Part shown: in pieces, positions 1 through 11,927 of the stretch | Layout: every line of letters starts with the position of its first letter | Numbering within the stretch: position 1 is the first letter of the stretch | Source: Competibacter_A sp003527885 | GTDB lineage: Bacteria; Pseudomonadota; Gammaproteobacteria; Competibacterales; Competibacteraceae | Length of the DNA: 64,000 nucleotides | Assembly (NCBI GenBank): GCA_035442025.1 | Contig: DAORPQ010000004.1 | Span: forward strand, 22,758-86,757 | Direction: 5' to 3' | The notes under the pieces: model-generated | The model's input: only the letters and a program-made list of their open reading frames with translations | What the model was told of the DNA's origin: nothing | Databases searched by the model: none | Position numbers and translations under genes: made by a program

Positions 1-709
1 ACGGGTAGACGTAATGCAACCGCACCCACACGCCCAGTTCGCCGAGCGCCGCCGCCAGCGGCGTCAGGTGGGTCTTGAGCGGCCGACCGTTCCAAAAACC
101 GGTGCGATAGCGCACATCCGCCCCATAGGCGCCGGTATCTTGAGAAACGATCAGCAATTCCTTGACGCCGGCCCGCGCCAGAGTTTCCGCCTCCCGCAAC
201 ACGTCGCCGACCGGTCGGCTGACCAAATCGCCGCGCAGTTGCGGGATGATGCAGAAGCTACAGCGGTGGTTGCAGCCTTCGGAAATCTTGAGATAAGCGT
301 AGTGGCGCGGCGTGAGCTTGATCCCCTGCGGCGGCAGCAAATCCAGGAAGGGATCATGCGGCCGGGGCAGATGGGTGTGAACCGCCGCCAACACTTCCTG
401 GCAGGCGTGCGGCCCGGTGACCGCCAGTACGCTGGGGTGCAGATCGCGCACCACGCTGCCCTTCGCCCCCAAGCAACCGGTGACAATGACCTTGCCGTTC
501 TCGGCCAGCGCCTCGCCGATGGCATCCAGCGATTCGGTCACCGCCGCGTCGATGAAACCGCAGGTGTTAACCACCACCAAATCCGCCGCCGCGTAAGTCG
601 GCGCTACCCCGTAACCCTCGGCCCGCAACTGGGTGAGGATTTGCTCGGAGTCCACCAACGCCTTCGGACAACCGAGGCTGACAAAACCGATCTTGGGTTC
701 CTGCTTCAT
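1..709 (-). CDS. rimO: Ribosomal protein uS12 methylthiotransferase RimO (partial, C-terminus beyond left edge)
   Basis: Reading the minus strand from the ATG at 709 gives 236 residues before the window ends. RimO is a radical-SAM enzyme that methylthiolates an aspartate of ribosomal protein S12. The N-terminal UPF0004 domain has its three cluster cysteines at about residues 14 (SLGCPK), 50 (NTCGF) and 79 (TGC). The radical-SAM motif CNHRCSFC supplies Cys146, 150 and 153, followed by a typical IIPQLRG stretch. The rest of the radical-SAM domain and the TRAM domain lie outside the window. MiaB is the nearest relative; the N-terminal sequence and the CNHRCSFC motif fit RimO better. The gene is divergent from rpmE2. 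Confidence 0.95.
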   Translation of the reverse strand, partial: MKQEPKIGFVSLGCPKALVDSEQILTQLRAEGYGVAPTYAAADLVVVNTCGFIDAAVTESLDAIGEALAENGKVIVTGCLGAKGSVVRDLHPSVLAVTGPHACQEVLAAVHTHLPRPHDPFLDLLPPQGIKLTPRHYAYLKISEGCNHRCSFCIIPQLRGDLVSRPVGDVLREAETLARAGVKELLIVSQDTGAYGADVRYRTGFWNGRPLKTHLTPLAAALGELGVWVRLHYVYP

Positions 710-790
710 CAAACCTTACCCACCCCGCCCATCGCAAAAAATCCAGCGCCGGACCCCGAAGCGACGGGCGCGAACCCATCGAAACGTTGC

Positions 791-820
791 TTGCGAGCCA
801 GCCCGTAAAATCGGTATATT
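791..820 (+). promoter_or_regulatory. Predicted sigma70 promoter for rpmE2
   Basis: A -35 element TTGCGA (791-796), an 18-bp spacer and a -10 element TATATT (815-820) precede rpmE2 by about 94 nt. Zinc-independent L31 paralogues are often repressed by Zur in other bacteria, but I see no clear Zur palindrome here. Prediction from sequence only. Confidence 0.45.
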
Positions 821-913
821 ACGTGGTTTAGCAGCTCACCAGATATCATCCCGCGCGCGGCGAGCGGCGCGTCACGGGCAAGCAAACAGCAGCATTGGGA
901 AGGTTCGGCAGCC

Positions 914-1159
914 ATGAAGAAAGGCATTCATCCCGAGTATCGCGAAGTCGTGTTCCAGGACATTTCGACCGATTTCGCGTTCCTCACGCGCTCCACCATC
1001 AGCACCCGAGATAAAATCAAATGGACGGATGGCAAGGAGTATCCCCTGGTCAAGGTGGAGGTTTCCAGCCACTCCCATCCCTTCTATACCGGCAAGCAGA
1101 AAATCGTCGATACCGCGGGCCGGGTGGACCGCTTCCGCCGAAAATACGGCCTGAGCTGA
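914..1159 (+). CDS. rpmE2: 50S ribosomal protein L31 type B
   Basis: The 81-residue product starts MKKGIHPEYR and contains the SSHSHPFYTGK segment typical of bL31. It lacks the CxxC zinc-binding cysteines of the ordinary (type A) form and has the longer type B length, so it is the zinc-independent paralogue (also called YkgM). Such paralogues replace zinc-containing L31 on the large subunit when zinc is scarce, freeing zinc. A GGAAGG ribosome-binding site lies just upstream of the ATG, and a promoter is predicted at 791-820. The gene stands alone between divergent rimO and the convergent protease gene. No zinc-uptake genes are visible nearby. Confidence 0.95.
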   Translation: MKKGIHPEYREVVFQDISTDFAFLTRSTISTRDKIKWTDGKEYPLVKVEVSSHSHPFYTGKQKIVDTAGRVDRFRRKYGLS

Positions 1160-1252
1160 AGGTCGGGTCGTCATCCCGCGCCTGCCATCGCCCGCTCGCG
1201 CATTGTTTGGCCAGCGCCAACCCGGCGCACCCTGTCGCTCCACCAACGGCGC

Positions 1253-2050
1253 TTACTTGCCGGGCGCGCCGGCTCGCTTGAGCAGCTCCTGGGCATACCG
1301 AATGGGAATGGCGTAGCTGATACCGCTCGGCCTATCCAAGACGGCTTCCTTACTCTGCTGGACAAAAACTTTATTGATCACCCCGATCACCGATCCGTTG
1401 GCCGGCTCGTACAGCGGGCTGCCGCTGTTACCGGGATAGGCGGTGGCATCCAGCTGAAAAACCTCATAAGGTTCTTGTCGCAAGCGCTTGAGGGTGGCGC
1501 CGTCCAACTGCGCCGCTTCCCCGGCCGGTATGGCGATCGGACTGATGGCGGCGATAATCCCGGTGTGGGTCACCGGAAACAGGCCCAGCACGACGCCGAG
1601 CGGAAAGCCGGTAAACGCGACCTCTTGACCCTCGCGCACCGGTTTCGACCCGCCCAGGCGCAACGGCGGCAGCGGGGCGCCCTCGAATTTCAGCAGCGCC
1701 AAGTCGTGAACCGGATCGATGGCCACCTTGCTGGCCGGCCGGGACTCGATCTGTTTGCCGCGACCGATAAAAATGGCCAGCGTCTCCTTGCCTTGGGGGT
1801 CGAGCAAATCCGGCAAGCCGTGGGCGTTGGTGATGACATGGCTCCCCTGCGCCACCACGAAACCGGTCGCCAAAAACTGCGCAGAGGGCTGTCGGGCCGG
1901 TTGCACCGTGCCAACCGCCACAACGCCGGTCTTGATCTTCGCCACGGTATCGGCCAGATTGGCCGCCCGAACCGCCAGCGGAAGCACCACCAACACGGCC
2001 GCAACAGCGCGCGCGCGCCAACCGCAAGCAAGCTGCATTTCGCTGGTCAT
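1253..2050 (-). CDS. Secreted trypsin-like serine protease (S1 family, single domain)
   Basis: The catalytic triad is visible as His in ITNAHGL, Asp in HDLALLKF and Ser in GNSGSPLY, in the order and spacing of DegP-type S1 proteases. No PDZ domain follows, so this is a minimal protease rather than a DegP/DegS chaperone-protease. I chose the ATG at 2050 (265 residues) because it puts a basic N-terminus and a hydrophobic stretch (VAAVLVVLPLAV) ending in Ala-Ala at the front, a good signal peptide. The longer frame would overlap greA. The protein is probably exported to the periplasm. Substrate unknown. It lies 19 nt downstream of greA and may be read through from the car operon. Confidence 0.85.
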   Translation of the reverse strand: MTSEMQLACGWRARAVAAVLVVLPLAVRAANLADTVAKIKTGVVAVGTVQPARQPSAQFLATGFVVAQGSHVITNAHGLPDLLDPQGKETLAIFIGRGKQIESRPASKVAIDPVHDLALLKFEGAPLPPLRLGGSKPVREGQEVAFTGFPLGVVLGLFPVTHTGIIAAISPIAIPAGEAAQLDGATLKRLRQEPYEVFQLDATAYPGNSGSPLYEPANGSVIGVINKVFVQQSKEAVLDRPSGISYAIPIRYAQELLKRAGAPGK

Positions 2051-2069
2051 CCCTCGTTGAAAACGGCGG

Positions 2070-2545
2070 TTAGCGATACTGGGCGTCGACGATCTCATAA
2101 CTTTTGAGACCACCGGGCGTCTGGACGTCAACCACATCGCCAACCCGTTTGCCGATCAACGCGCGGGCGATGGGCGAGCCGAAAGAAATCTTGCCGTCCT
2201 TGATATCGGCTTCGTCCTCACCGACGATCTGGTAGCGCCTTTCTTCCCCGCTGTCCTCATCGGTCAGCACCACGGTCGAGCCGAACACCACTTTATCCGA
2301 TGGCGCCAAGGTGGTGACGTCGATGATCTGGGCGTTGGCCAGCTTGGCTTCGATGTCGGCGATGCGGCCTTCCGTGAAACTCTGCTGCTCGCGGGCGGCG
2401 TGATATTCGGCGTTTTCCTTTAAATCGCCGTGGCTGCGCGCCTCGGCGATGGCGGCGGTGATCCGCGGTCGCGCCACGGCCTTCAGCTCATGCAGTTCCG
2501 CGCGCAGGCGGGCGGCCCCGGAGGCGGTCATCGGTACTCTAGTCG

Positions 2546-2549
<4 letters not shown>
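2070..2549 (-). CDS. greA: Transcription elongation factor GreA
   Basis: The product has 159 residues, close to E. coli GreA (158). GreA binds the secondary channel of RNA polymerase and stimulates cleavage of backtracked RNA, rescuing stalled complexes. The N-terminal coiled coil carries the acidic tip within GDLKENAEYHAAREQQ, the residues that help coordinate the catalytic magnesium. The C-terminal FKBP-like domain follows, with the typical SPIARALIGK and VxTPGG segments. The start ATG overlaps the carB stop by four bases (ATGA), showing translational coupling and membership of the dapB-carAB-greA cluster known from Pseudomonas and relatives. Confidence 0.97.
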
Positions 2550-5770
<3,221 letters not shown>

Positions 5771-5819
5771 GATGTGTCCTGAAGGCAAAAACCGCGAGCG
5801 GCGGGCGAAGCGAACGGCC

Positions 5820-6962
5820 TCAAGACCGCGCGGCGGCCCGCGCGTCCAGCAGCGCGATGAAGCGGTCGAACAGCGGCTTCACGTCGTGGGGGCCAGGGCT
5901 GGCCTCGGGATGCCCCTGAAAACCGAACGCCGGCCGGTCGGTGCGGGCGATGCCTTGCAGCGAGCCGTCGAACAAAGACCGGTGGGTGGGGCGCAGAGTC
6001 GCCGGCAAGGTCGCTTCGTCCACCGCGAAACCGTGGTTCTGGCTGCTGATCATGACCTGCCCGCTGTCCAGATCCTGCACCGGATGGTTGCCGCCGTGAT
6101 GGCCGAATTTCATCTTGACGGTGCGCGCCCCGCTGGCCAGAGCCAGCAACTGATGGCCGAGACAGATACCGAAAACCGGCACGCCGCTGTCCAGCAGTTC
6201 GCGGATGGCGGCGATGGCGTACTCGCAGGGCTCGGGATCGCCGGGGCCGTTGGAGAGGAACACTCCGTCAGGATTCAGCTTCAAAACCTCGCGCGCCGGC
6301 ATCCGGGCGGGAACCACGGTGAGCCGGCAGCCGCGCTGCGCCAGCTCGCGCAAGATGTTGCGCTTGATGCCATAATCGTAGGCGACGACGCGATAGCGCC
6401 CCTCGCGCGTCGTCGGGAAGCCATCCGTCGCCAAACGCCAAACCCCTTCATCCCAGTTGTAAGGCTCGACCACGCTGACCACTTGCGCCAAATCCATCCC
6501 TTTCAGGCCGGGAAACGCGCGAGCTTGCCGCAACGCGTGTCCGCTATCGAGCGCATCACCGGCCATGATGCAGCCGTTTTGCGCGCCCTTTTCCCGCAAC
6601 AGCCGGGTCAGCCGGCGGGTATCGATACCGGCCAGCGCAATCACGCCCCGCTCGCGCAGATACCGATCAAAGGGTTGCCGGCTGCGCCAGTTGCTCGCCA
6701 GCGGCGGACAATCCCGCACCACCAAGCCGCCGGCATGAATGCGGGCCGCTTCCTCATCGCCCGCATTGCCACCGACGTTGCCGATGTGCGGATAGGTCAG
6801 CGTCACGATCTGCCGACAATAAGAAGGGTCGGTCAGGATTTCCTGATAACCGGTGATCGAAGTATTGAAAACGACTTCACCCTGGGCGTGGCCATCGGCA
6901 CCGATGGACTCGCCCCGGAACAGACTACCGTCTTCCAGAGCCAGAAGCGCGGGTTTCCTCAA
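5820..6962 (-). CDS. carA: Carbamoyl-phosphate synthase small (glutaminase) subunit
   Basis: The product has 380 residues, close to E. coli CarA (382). It hydrolyses glutamine and channels ammonia to CarB. The class I amidotransferase nucleophile is the Cys of FGICLGHQLLALA; the catalytic His-Pro-Glu is in FQGHPEASPGPHD. The N-terminal CarA domain has GYQEILTDPSY. I prefer a TTG start at 6962 because GGAGG lies five bases upstream and the resulting MRKPALLALEDGS aligns with known CarA N-termini. A longer reading from TTG at 6989 has no comparable ribosome-binding site. It is first of the carA-carB-greA run, with dapB upstream. Confidence 0.97.
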   Translation of the reverse strand: MRKPALLALEDGSLFRGESIGADGHAQGEVVFNTSITGYQEILTDPSYCRQIVTLTYPHIGNVGGNAGDEEAARIHAGGLVVRDCPPLASNWRSRQPFDRYLRERGVIALAGIDTRRLTRLLREKGAQNGCIMAGDALDSGHALRQARAFPGLKGMDLAQVVSVVEPYNWDEGVWRLATDGFPTTREGRYRVVAYDYGIKRNILRELAQRGCRLTVVPARMPAREVLKLNPDGVFLSNGPGDPEPCEYAIAAIRELLDSGVPVFGICLGHQLLALASGARTVKMKFGHHGGNHPVQDLDSGQVMISSQNHGFAVDEATLPATLRPTHRSLFDGSLQGIARTDRPAFGFQGHPEASPGPHDVKPLFDRFIALLDARAAARS

Positions 6963-7114
6963 GGGAGCCTCCAAAACGGACGCGCACAAGAAAGGAGCGG
7001 TGGCAATCCGCTCCTCGGACGCAGTGCAAAAGGATGGGTCTAACGAGGCTTCGAGTCTACCAAATCGCGCCGCCTCGCTCTAGCCATGATGCACGCCGGC
7101 GACCGTGAAACATG

Positions 7115-7918
7115 TCAGCGCAAGCCGAGCACATCCCGCATGTCGAACAGGCCGGGTTCGCGGCCGGCGAGCCAGGCGGCGGCCCGCACCGCGCCCTTGG
7201 CGAAGGTCATCCGGCTGGAGGCGCGATGGGTGATTTCGATGCGCTCGCCGACATCGGCAAACAGCACGGTGTGTTCGCCGACGATATCGCCCGCGCGCAC
7301 CGTCGCGAAACCGATGGTGGAACGCGCACGCTCCCCAGTGACCCCTTCCCGCGCATAAACCGCGCACTGCTCCAGATCCCGGCCGAGCGCTTTGGCCACG
7401 ACTTGACCCATCGCCAGAGCGGTACCCGAGGGCGCATCGACTTTGTGGCGGTGATGGGCTTCGACGATCTCGATATCCACGCCCTCACCCAACACCCGCG
7501 CCGCCAGTTCCAGTAACTTGAAACAGAGATTGACCCCGACGCTCATATTCGGGGCGAAGACGATGGGAATTTGGCTGGCGGCGCGGGCAATCTCCGCTTT
7601 CTGCTGGACCGAAAAGCCGGTGGTGCCGACGATCATGCCCTTGCCGGCCGCTTGACACAGGCTCAGATGCGCCAGGGTCGCCAACGGTCGAGTAAAGTCG
7701 ATCAGGACATCGAAATGATCGGTCAACGATGCCAGCTCCGGGGTGATCGCCACGTTCAAACGGCCGATTCCCGCCACTTCCCCGGCATCCGCCCCGATGA
7801 AGGGGCTGTCCGCCTGCTCCGAGGCAGCAGCGCAACGAACACCTTCCGATTGCGCGCAGGCATCGACTAGAATGCGGCCCATGCGCCCGGCGGCGCCGGC
7901 GATCGCGACACGAACCAT
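7115..7918 (-). CDS. dapB: 4-hydroxy-tetrahydrodipicolinate reductase
   Basis: The product has 267 residues, the usual DapB length. It reduces the dihydrodipicolinate precursor with NAD(P)H in the diaminopimelate/lysine pathway. The N-terminal Rossmann fold shows GAAGRMGR, and the catalytic and substrate-binding motif EAHHRHKVDAPSGTA is intact. GTTGF and FAPNMSVGVN are also family hallmarks. It precedes carA with about 150 nt between them, the gene order seen in Pseudomonas. The start ATG at 7918 gives the canonical MVRVAIAGAAG. Product is cytoplasmic. Confidence 0.98.
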   Translation of the reverse strand: MVRVAIAGAAGRMGRILVDACAQSEGVRCAAASEQADSPFIGADAGEVAGIGRLNVAITPELASLTDHFDVLIDFTRPLATLAHLSLCQAAGKGMIVGTTGFSVQQKAEIARAASQIPIVFAPNMSVGVNLCFKLLELAARVLGEGVDIEIVEAHHRHKVDAPSGTALAMGQVVAKALGRDLEQCAVYAREGVTGERARSTIGFATVRAGDIVGEHTVLFADVGERIEITHRASSRMTFAKGAVRAAAWLAGREPGLFDMRDVLGLR

Positions 7919-8011
7919 ACCGGATACTCTCCCAGGGAATCGCCGGAGGGCCTCGACCGTTTAGCGAGCAAACCACCCGGCCATTCCGACGCAAAATTCG
8001 GAACGCCACAT

Positions 8012-8041
8012 AAAAAAAGGGCTACGCCGCGACGTAACCCT
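8012..8041 (-). terminator. Intrinsic terminator after tRNA-Gly
   Basis: On the minus strand a 9-bp stem (AGGGTTACG pairing with CGTAGCCCT, one G-T pair) with a 6-base loop is followed directly by seven T residues. It lies a few bases past the tRNA CCA end, so it should end the tRNA transcript before dapB. Confidence 0.85.
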
Positions 8042-8047
8042 GGAGAT

Positions 8048-8121
8048 TGGAGCGGGTGATGGGAATCGAACCCACGCCATCAGCTTGGGAAGCTGAGGTT
8101 CTACCATTGAACTACACCCGC
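8048..8121 (-). tRNA. tRNA-Gly, anticodon CCC
   Basis: The minus strand folds into a full 74-nt cloverleaf. The acceptor stem GCGGGTG pairs with CACCCGC, the anticodon stem TCAGC/GCTGA encloses loop TTCCCAA (anticodon CCC, reading GGG), and the T arm has GGGTTCGATTCCC. The 3' CCA is encoded. It closely resembles E. coli glyU. Confidence 0.96.
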
Positions 8122-8181
8122 AATAGGATTCCGCCACATTAACCCAGCCCACTCATTCGGGCTGGCGGGAGCGGTATCCTA

Positions 8182-8215
8182 ACGATAAAATAGACCTGTG
8201 GCAAGGCTGCCACAG
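8182..8215 (-). terminator. Intrinsic terminator after the H-NS-family gene
   Basis: A perfect 8-bp stem CTGTGGCA/TGCCACAG with a 4-base loop is followed on the minus strand by a T-rich run (TCTATTTTAT). It begins about 30 nt past the stop codon at 8245. Confidence 0.75.
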
Positions 8216-8244
8216 CAAAGCGTGGTAAGAAATCCGAGAAAACG

Positions 8245-8577
8245 CTATTCAGGGATGCGGAATGTTTCTTGGTTTACCCCGTTCTCAAGCGCTTGTTTGA
8301 GCCAACCCGGTTTTTTGCCATGGCCCGTCCAGGTTTGTTGGGGGTCGGCAGGGTTACGGTACTTGGCCTTGCCGGTGGATTTGCGCTTGCGGCCAGCATA
8401 TTGCAAGATTTCTTCCGGCTGCATCCCAAGCTGGTTGGCTTTGGCCAGCCATTCGCTACGGATCGCCTCTATTTCATCAATCTTCTTGTACTTAATCTCC
8501 TCTTCAGCTCTCCTGATCAGGGACTGAAGGTCTTCGATGGAAGAGGATTTAATGATGTCTTCGATAGAATTGCTCAT
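8245..8577 (-). CDS. H-NS family nucleoid-associated protein
   Basis: The product has 110 residues. An N-terminal acidic coiled-coil region (about 1-55, rich in Glu, Ile and Leu) would drive oligomerisation. The C-terminal domain has KYRNPADPQQTWTGHGKKP, matching the H-NS/Bv3F/HvrA DNA-binding signature in which the TWTG-G-KP loop enters the minor groove of AT-rich DNA. Such proteins silence AT-rich, often horizontally acquired, genes. I prefer the ATG at 8577 (MSNSIEDII) over a TTG 13 codons earlier. A promoter is predicted at 8642-8671 and a terminator at 8182-8215, so it appears to be a single-gene unit. Confidence 0.9.
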   Translation of the reverse strand: MSNSIEDIIKSSSIEDLQSLIRRAEEEIKYKKIDEIEAIRSEWLAKANQLGMQPEEILQYAGRKRKSTGKAKYRNPADPQQTWTGHGKKPGWLKQALENGVNQETFRIPE

Positions 8578-8641
8578 GATTTTACTTTTGCCGTTGTTAA
8601 TGTGTGTAGTTTGCAATGTGCGTGAGTGCTTTCACCAGGCT

Positions 8642-8671
8642 ATTGTAGGGCATTTGTTTTTGCGTTCGCAA
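8642..8671 (-). promoter_or_regulatory. Predicted sigma70 promoter for the H-NS-family gene
   Basis: On the minus strand -35 TTGCGA (8671-8666) is separated by 18 bp from -10 TACAAT (8647-8642). The leader to the ATG at 8577 would be about 60 nt. The 190-nt stretch between this gene and trmB is AT-richer than its surroundings, which would suit H-NS self-binding. Confidence 0.5.
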
Positions 8672-8808
8672 TTGCTTCGTGCATCTTTCGATTCGACAAA
8701 CTCGCCAGGAATCGTAAAACGATCCTTGATAATACCGATAGCCACACCGCACAGTACCATAAACCCTGCTGGGAAACGCGCTTACTCGCGGTCAAAGCAA
8801 TATAAATC

Positions 8809-9519
8809 ATGATTTTATATAATAACCCCAGGATCGCCGACCATCTGCCGCACCGCATCAAAAGCTTTGTGCGGCGCGAGGGGCGCATTACCAACGCCCA
8901 ACGCCGAGCTTTTCACCAATTATGGGAGCGTTTCGGTATAGAGATTTCTTTATCCCCTATCGAGCCGGCGAAACTGTTTGGCCGCCATGCCTCACTGATA
9001 TTGGAAATCGGTTTTGGTGATGGCGAATCTTTAGCCGCTACCTGCGCCACCAATCCCGAGATGGATTTCCTCGGGATAGAAGTGTATCGTCCGGGGGTCG
9101 GGCACTTGTTGCTGCGCGCCGCCGAGCTGGAATTGCGCAATCTAAAAGTTATTTGCTTCGACGCCGTGGAAATACTGGAGCGACATTTGCCAGAGTCTTG
9201 TTTGGACCGCGTCCAGATTTTCTTTCCCGATCCCTGGCCCAAACCCCGCCACCACAAGCGCCGCCTTATCCAGCCGGCGTTCGCTTCCTTATTGGCCCGC
9301 AAGCTTAAAGCTGCCGGAGTGCTACATATCGCCACTGACTGCGAAAGCTACGCGCGCGCCGCCTCGAAAATCCTGGTCGCCATCCCCGAATTGAAAAACA
9401 TGGCGGCCGATAGTGGATATATCTCGGCTCCGCCTTATCGACCTCCGACGAAATTCGAGCAACGGGCTAAAGGCTCGGGACATCCTGTGTGGGAAATACT
9501 GTTTTTAAAGCCTATCTAA
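8809..9519 (+). CDS. trmB: tRNA (guanine-N7-)-methyltransferase
   Basis: The product has 236 residues, normal for TrmB, which uses S-adenosylmethionine to make m7G46 in the variable loop of tRNAs. Visible motifs are the SAM-binding LEIGFGDGES, the acidic loop LGIEVYRPGVG and the strongly conserved FFPDPWPKPRHHKRRL catalytic and tRNA-contact segment. A TKFEQRAKGSGHPVWE motif near the C-terminus is also family-typical. It is divergent from the H-NS-family gene. Confidence 0.97.
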   Translation: MILYNNPRIADHLPHRIKSFVRREGRITNAQRRAFHQLWERFGIEISLSPIEPAKLFGRHASLILEIGFGDGESLAATCATNPEMDFLGIEVYRPGVGHLLLRAAELELRNLKVICFDAVEILERHLPESCLDRVQIFFPDPWPKPRHHKRRLIQPAFASLLARKLKAAGVLHIATDCESYARAASKILVAIPELKNMAADSGYISAPPYRPPTKFEQRAKGSGHPVWEILFLKPI

Positions 9520-9819
9520 TGGTCAAAAAATGATCGCTCGGCGGCGAATGCGCGGTGAAGGCTTAGCAAGCTCTTTTAAATACGGCCGCTGGCGCTCGGC
9601 CATTTGCCTCTCTCCGCCGACGCCCGACAGGCGTGCGGGCGGCCGCTTTCACGGCAATCGGTCAACGCAAGCTTTTTTCTATAAAGAACGCTGGCCGATC
9701 AGCAAGTTTTTGTCCAAAATTAATGACTATCGCATCAAGCAAGTAGAATGGCCGGGCTTTTATCTCTAGCACAGCGGGATAACCAAGCCCGAATTTCAGT
9801 CGGCGACGAGGTCAAACAG
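9520..9819 (+). other. 300-nt intergenic stretch
   Basis: This stretch lies between trmB and the carboxypeptidase gene. It holds open frames but none with family resemblance, convincing start or typical composition. An imperfect GC-rich inverted repeat (ACGCCCGACAGGCGT) lies near 9624-9638. The last 100 nt are AT-richer and probably hold the promoter of the downstream gene, though I cannot place -35/-10 boxes with confidence. Confidence 0.4.
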
Positions 9820-11829
9820 ATGTTTTTTGGAATTTTTTTTGGGAACGCCCGCATGTGGGAGCCGCGCTCCTGGATACTGGGCGCAGCCTTGGGATTACTG
9901 GCGATGGACTCCGTTCTGGCCCAGGAAGGCTGGGGCGCGTTTGGAGGGCCTGAGGTCGCCGCCCGAGCCGTCGTGCTGATGAATGCCAACACGGGCGAAA
10001 TCCTCTTCGCCAAAGAGCCCCATCTGCGCCTGCCGCCCGCCAGCACCACCAAGGTCCTGACCGCGCTGGTCGCCATGGAGCGTCTCGACCCGAATGCTCG
10101 GGTGCAGGCCAGCGCGCAAGCCGCCAGCACCGTGCCTAGCCGCATTGGCTTGCACGCCGGCGAGATGGCCTCGACCCATGATTTGCTGTACGGCTTGATG
10201 CTGAAATCGGGTAATGACGCCGCCGAAACTCTGGCCGAAGCCGCCGGCGGTTCGGTTTATGGCTTTGCCAGCTTGATGAACAGCAAGGCCTGGAGCCTCG
10301 GGGCGCGCAACAGCCACTTCATGAACCCGCACGGCCTGCCCGACGAGGATCATTATTCGACAGCCTACGATCTGGCGCTGATTTTCCGCCACGCCATGAA
10401 CTACCCGATGTTTGCCGACATCGTCCGCACCCGCAGCGCGGTGTTGCGCATCGATTCCGGGCAAGGCCCTTACAACGATTCGCGGCTGGTGCCGGTGATG
10501 AATCACAACCGGTTGCTGGCCACTTACGAAGGCGCGCGCGGCGGTAAGACCGGTTTTACGCTCAAGGCGCGCCGTTGTTTCGTCGGCGAAGTCGATCGCG
10601 GCGGCGTCCGTCTGATCGTTTCGCTATTGGGCAGCCCCAGCAGTGGAACCTTGTGGCAGGATGCCCATACCTTGCTCGACTACGGGTTTGCCCGCTACGG
10701 CTTGGCGCCGCCCGTCCCGGTGCAGCCGGTGACCGAGCCGCAGCCCATCATGGTCCGTCGCACGCCCGTCATCACGCCCGACGCGGAACGCTTGGCCATG
10801 CTACAACCGGAGCTTGAAGAAGATGAGCCCGAACCGTTGATGGGGCGAACCTTATCGGCGGCAGCCCCGACACCTAACCGTACCTGGGCGGCCCCCACCG
10901 CAACGGCCGATCGCGCCACAACCCGACGCGCACCGGTCTCGTCTCCGAATTCAGCCTTGGCGACCAGAATCCAACCGACGGTCGAAGAGGCTGAGCTAGA
11001 GTCGATCAAGCCCAAACCCGCTCTCGCCGCCACCGCGCCACCTCCCAAACCAGCGGCCCAGGCCCAAGCGGCGGCCGAGGCGGATGAACTGGAACCGATC
11101 AAGGCCAGGCCCGCTCTCGCCGCCGCCACTCCTCCGCCTCCAAAACGCGAGGCTATGGCTCAATCGACGACCAAAGAGGATGAAGCGGAACTGACCTCGT
11201 TCCGACGCCCGCCCGCCACGACCGACGCCCCGAACTCGGAGCGCACCGCCATGATCCGATGGTCGGCTGAGGAAGAGGAGCCGGAACCCGTCAAGGCCCG
11301 GCGTGAGCCTGTCGCCACCCCGCCGATTTTCGACCGCCCGGCCATCATGCGGCAGGCATCGGCCGAAGACGACTACACTCCCAGTCGCACCAAACTGAAA
11401 GCTCGGCCAGCGTCATCGAAAGCGGCGGCTCCGGGCAAGCCAGCCAATCCCAGCAAGCTGGCTGCCGCCGGCAAGCCAGCCAGCCCCGTCAAACCGGCCG
11501 TTTCCGACAGTCCAGCCAGCCCCGTCAAACCGGCGGCGGCTCCAGGTAAGTCGGCGGGCTCGACCAAACCGATCGGCGCGACCGGCAAGGAAAAAGGTCT
11601 TGCTGACAGCCGCTCCTCCACCTTGAAGGCTCCGCTGGCAGCCGGCAAAACCAAAGCCAACGGGGCCGGAGCACCCGCCCTCAAGGGCAGTAAAACTATC
11701 GCATCGACTAAACCGGTAGCTCCCGTCACCGTAAAACCGGATAAACGCGCGGCAGCCCCCAAGGTTATTGCGCGAGTCGAACCGACCAGCCCCAAGCTTC
11801 CGCAGAAAGGCGTCAAGCGGCGGATCTAA
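9820..11829 (+). CDS. D-alanyl-D-alanine carboxypeptidase (PBP5/DacA-like) with long low-complexity tail
   Basis: The N-terminal 330 residues form a peptidase S11 domain. The active-site Ser-x-x-Lys is in PASTTK, the SxN triad in KSGNDAAETLAE and the KTG box in GKTGFTLKARR. These enzymes trim the terminal D-Ala of peptidoglycan stem peptides in the periplasm. A hydrophobic signal segment (WILGAALGLLAMDSVLAQ) precedes it. The usual PBP5 C-terminal domain is absent. Instead about 330 residues follow: repeated acidic/proline modules (E-E-x-E-L-E-x-I-K-x-K/R-P-A-L-A), then a Pro-Ala-Lys-rich basic tail like histone H1 tails. The start at 9820 has GAGG eight bases upstream; ATG at 9853 is an alternative with a tighter signal peptide. 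Confidence 0.88.
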   Translation: MFFGIFFGNARMWEPRSWILGAALGLLAMDSVLAQEGWGAFGGPEVAARAVVLMNANTGEILFAKEPHLRLPPASTTKVLTALVAMERLDPNARVQASAQAASTVPSRIGLHAGEMASTHDLLYGLMLKSGNDAAETLAEAAGGSVYGFASLMNSKAWSLGARNSHFMNPHGLPDEDHYSTAYDLALIFRHAMNYPMFADIVRTRSAVLRIDSGQGPYNDSRLVPVMNHNRLLATYEGARGGKTGFTLKARRCFVGEVDRGGVRLIVSLLGSPSSGTLWQDAHTLLDYGFARYGLAPPVPVQPVTEPQPIMVRRTPVITPDAERLAMLQPELEEDEPEPLMGRTLSAAAPTPNRTWAAPTATADRATTRRAPVSSPNSALATRIQPTVEEAELESIKPKPALAATAPPPKPAAQAQAAAEADELEPIKARPALAAATPPPPKREAMAQSTTKEDEAELTSFRRPPATTDAPNSERTAMIRWSAEEEEPEPVKARREPVATPPIFDRPAIMRQASAEDDYTPSRTKLKARPASSKAAAPGKPANPSKLAAAGKPASPVKPAVSDSPASPVKPAAAPGKSAGSTKPIGATGKEKGLADSRSSTLKAPLAAGKTKANGAGAPALKGSKTIASTKPVAPVTVKPDKRAAAPKVIARVEPTSPKLPQKGVKRRI

Positions 11830-11860
11830 TCTTTATCCGGCGATCCCGCCCACCCCGTTA

Positions 11861-11890
11861 AAAAAGGCGATTCAACGGAATCGCCTTTTT
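11861..11890. terminator. Bidirectional intrinsic terminator
   Basis: The perfect inverted repeat AAAAAGGCGATTC/GAATCGCCTTTTT with a 4-base loop sits between the convergent carboxypeptidase gene and gltA. A-run and T-run flanks make it able to end transcription from both sides. Confidence 0.92.
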
Positions 11891-11927
11891 CAGCGGCCCC
11901 ACCAGCCGGCCAGAGTCTCGCCCTCCG

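Noticed and set aside
8640..8894. Minus-strand open frame overlapping the start of trmB
   Set aside because: It overlaps the proven trmB N-terminus and the H-NS promoter region and resembles no protein.
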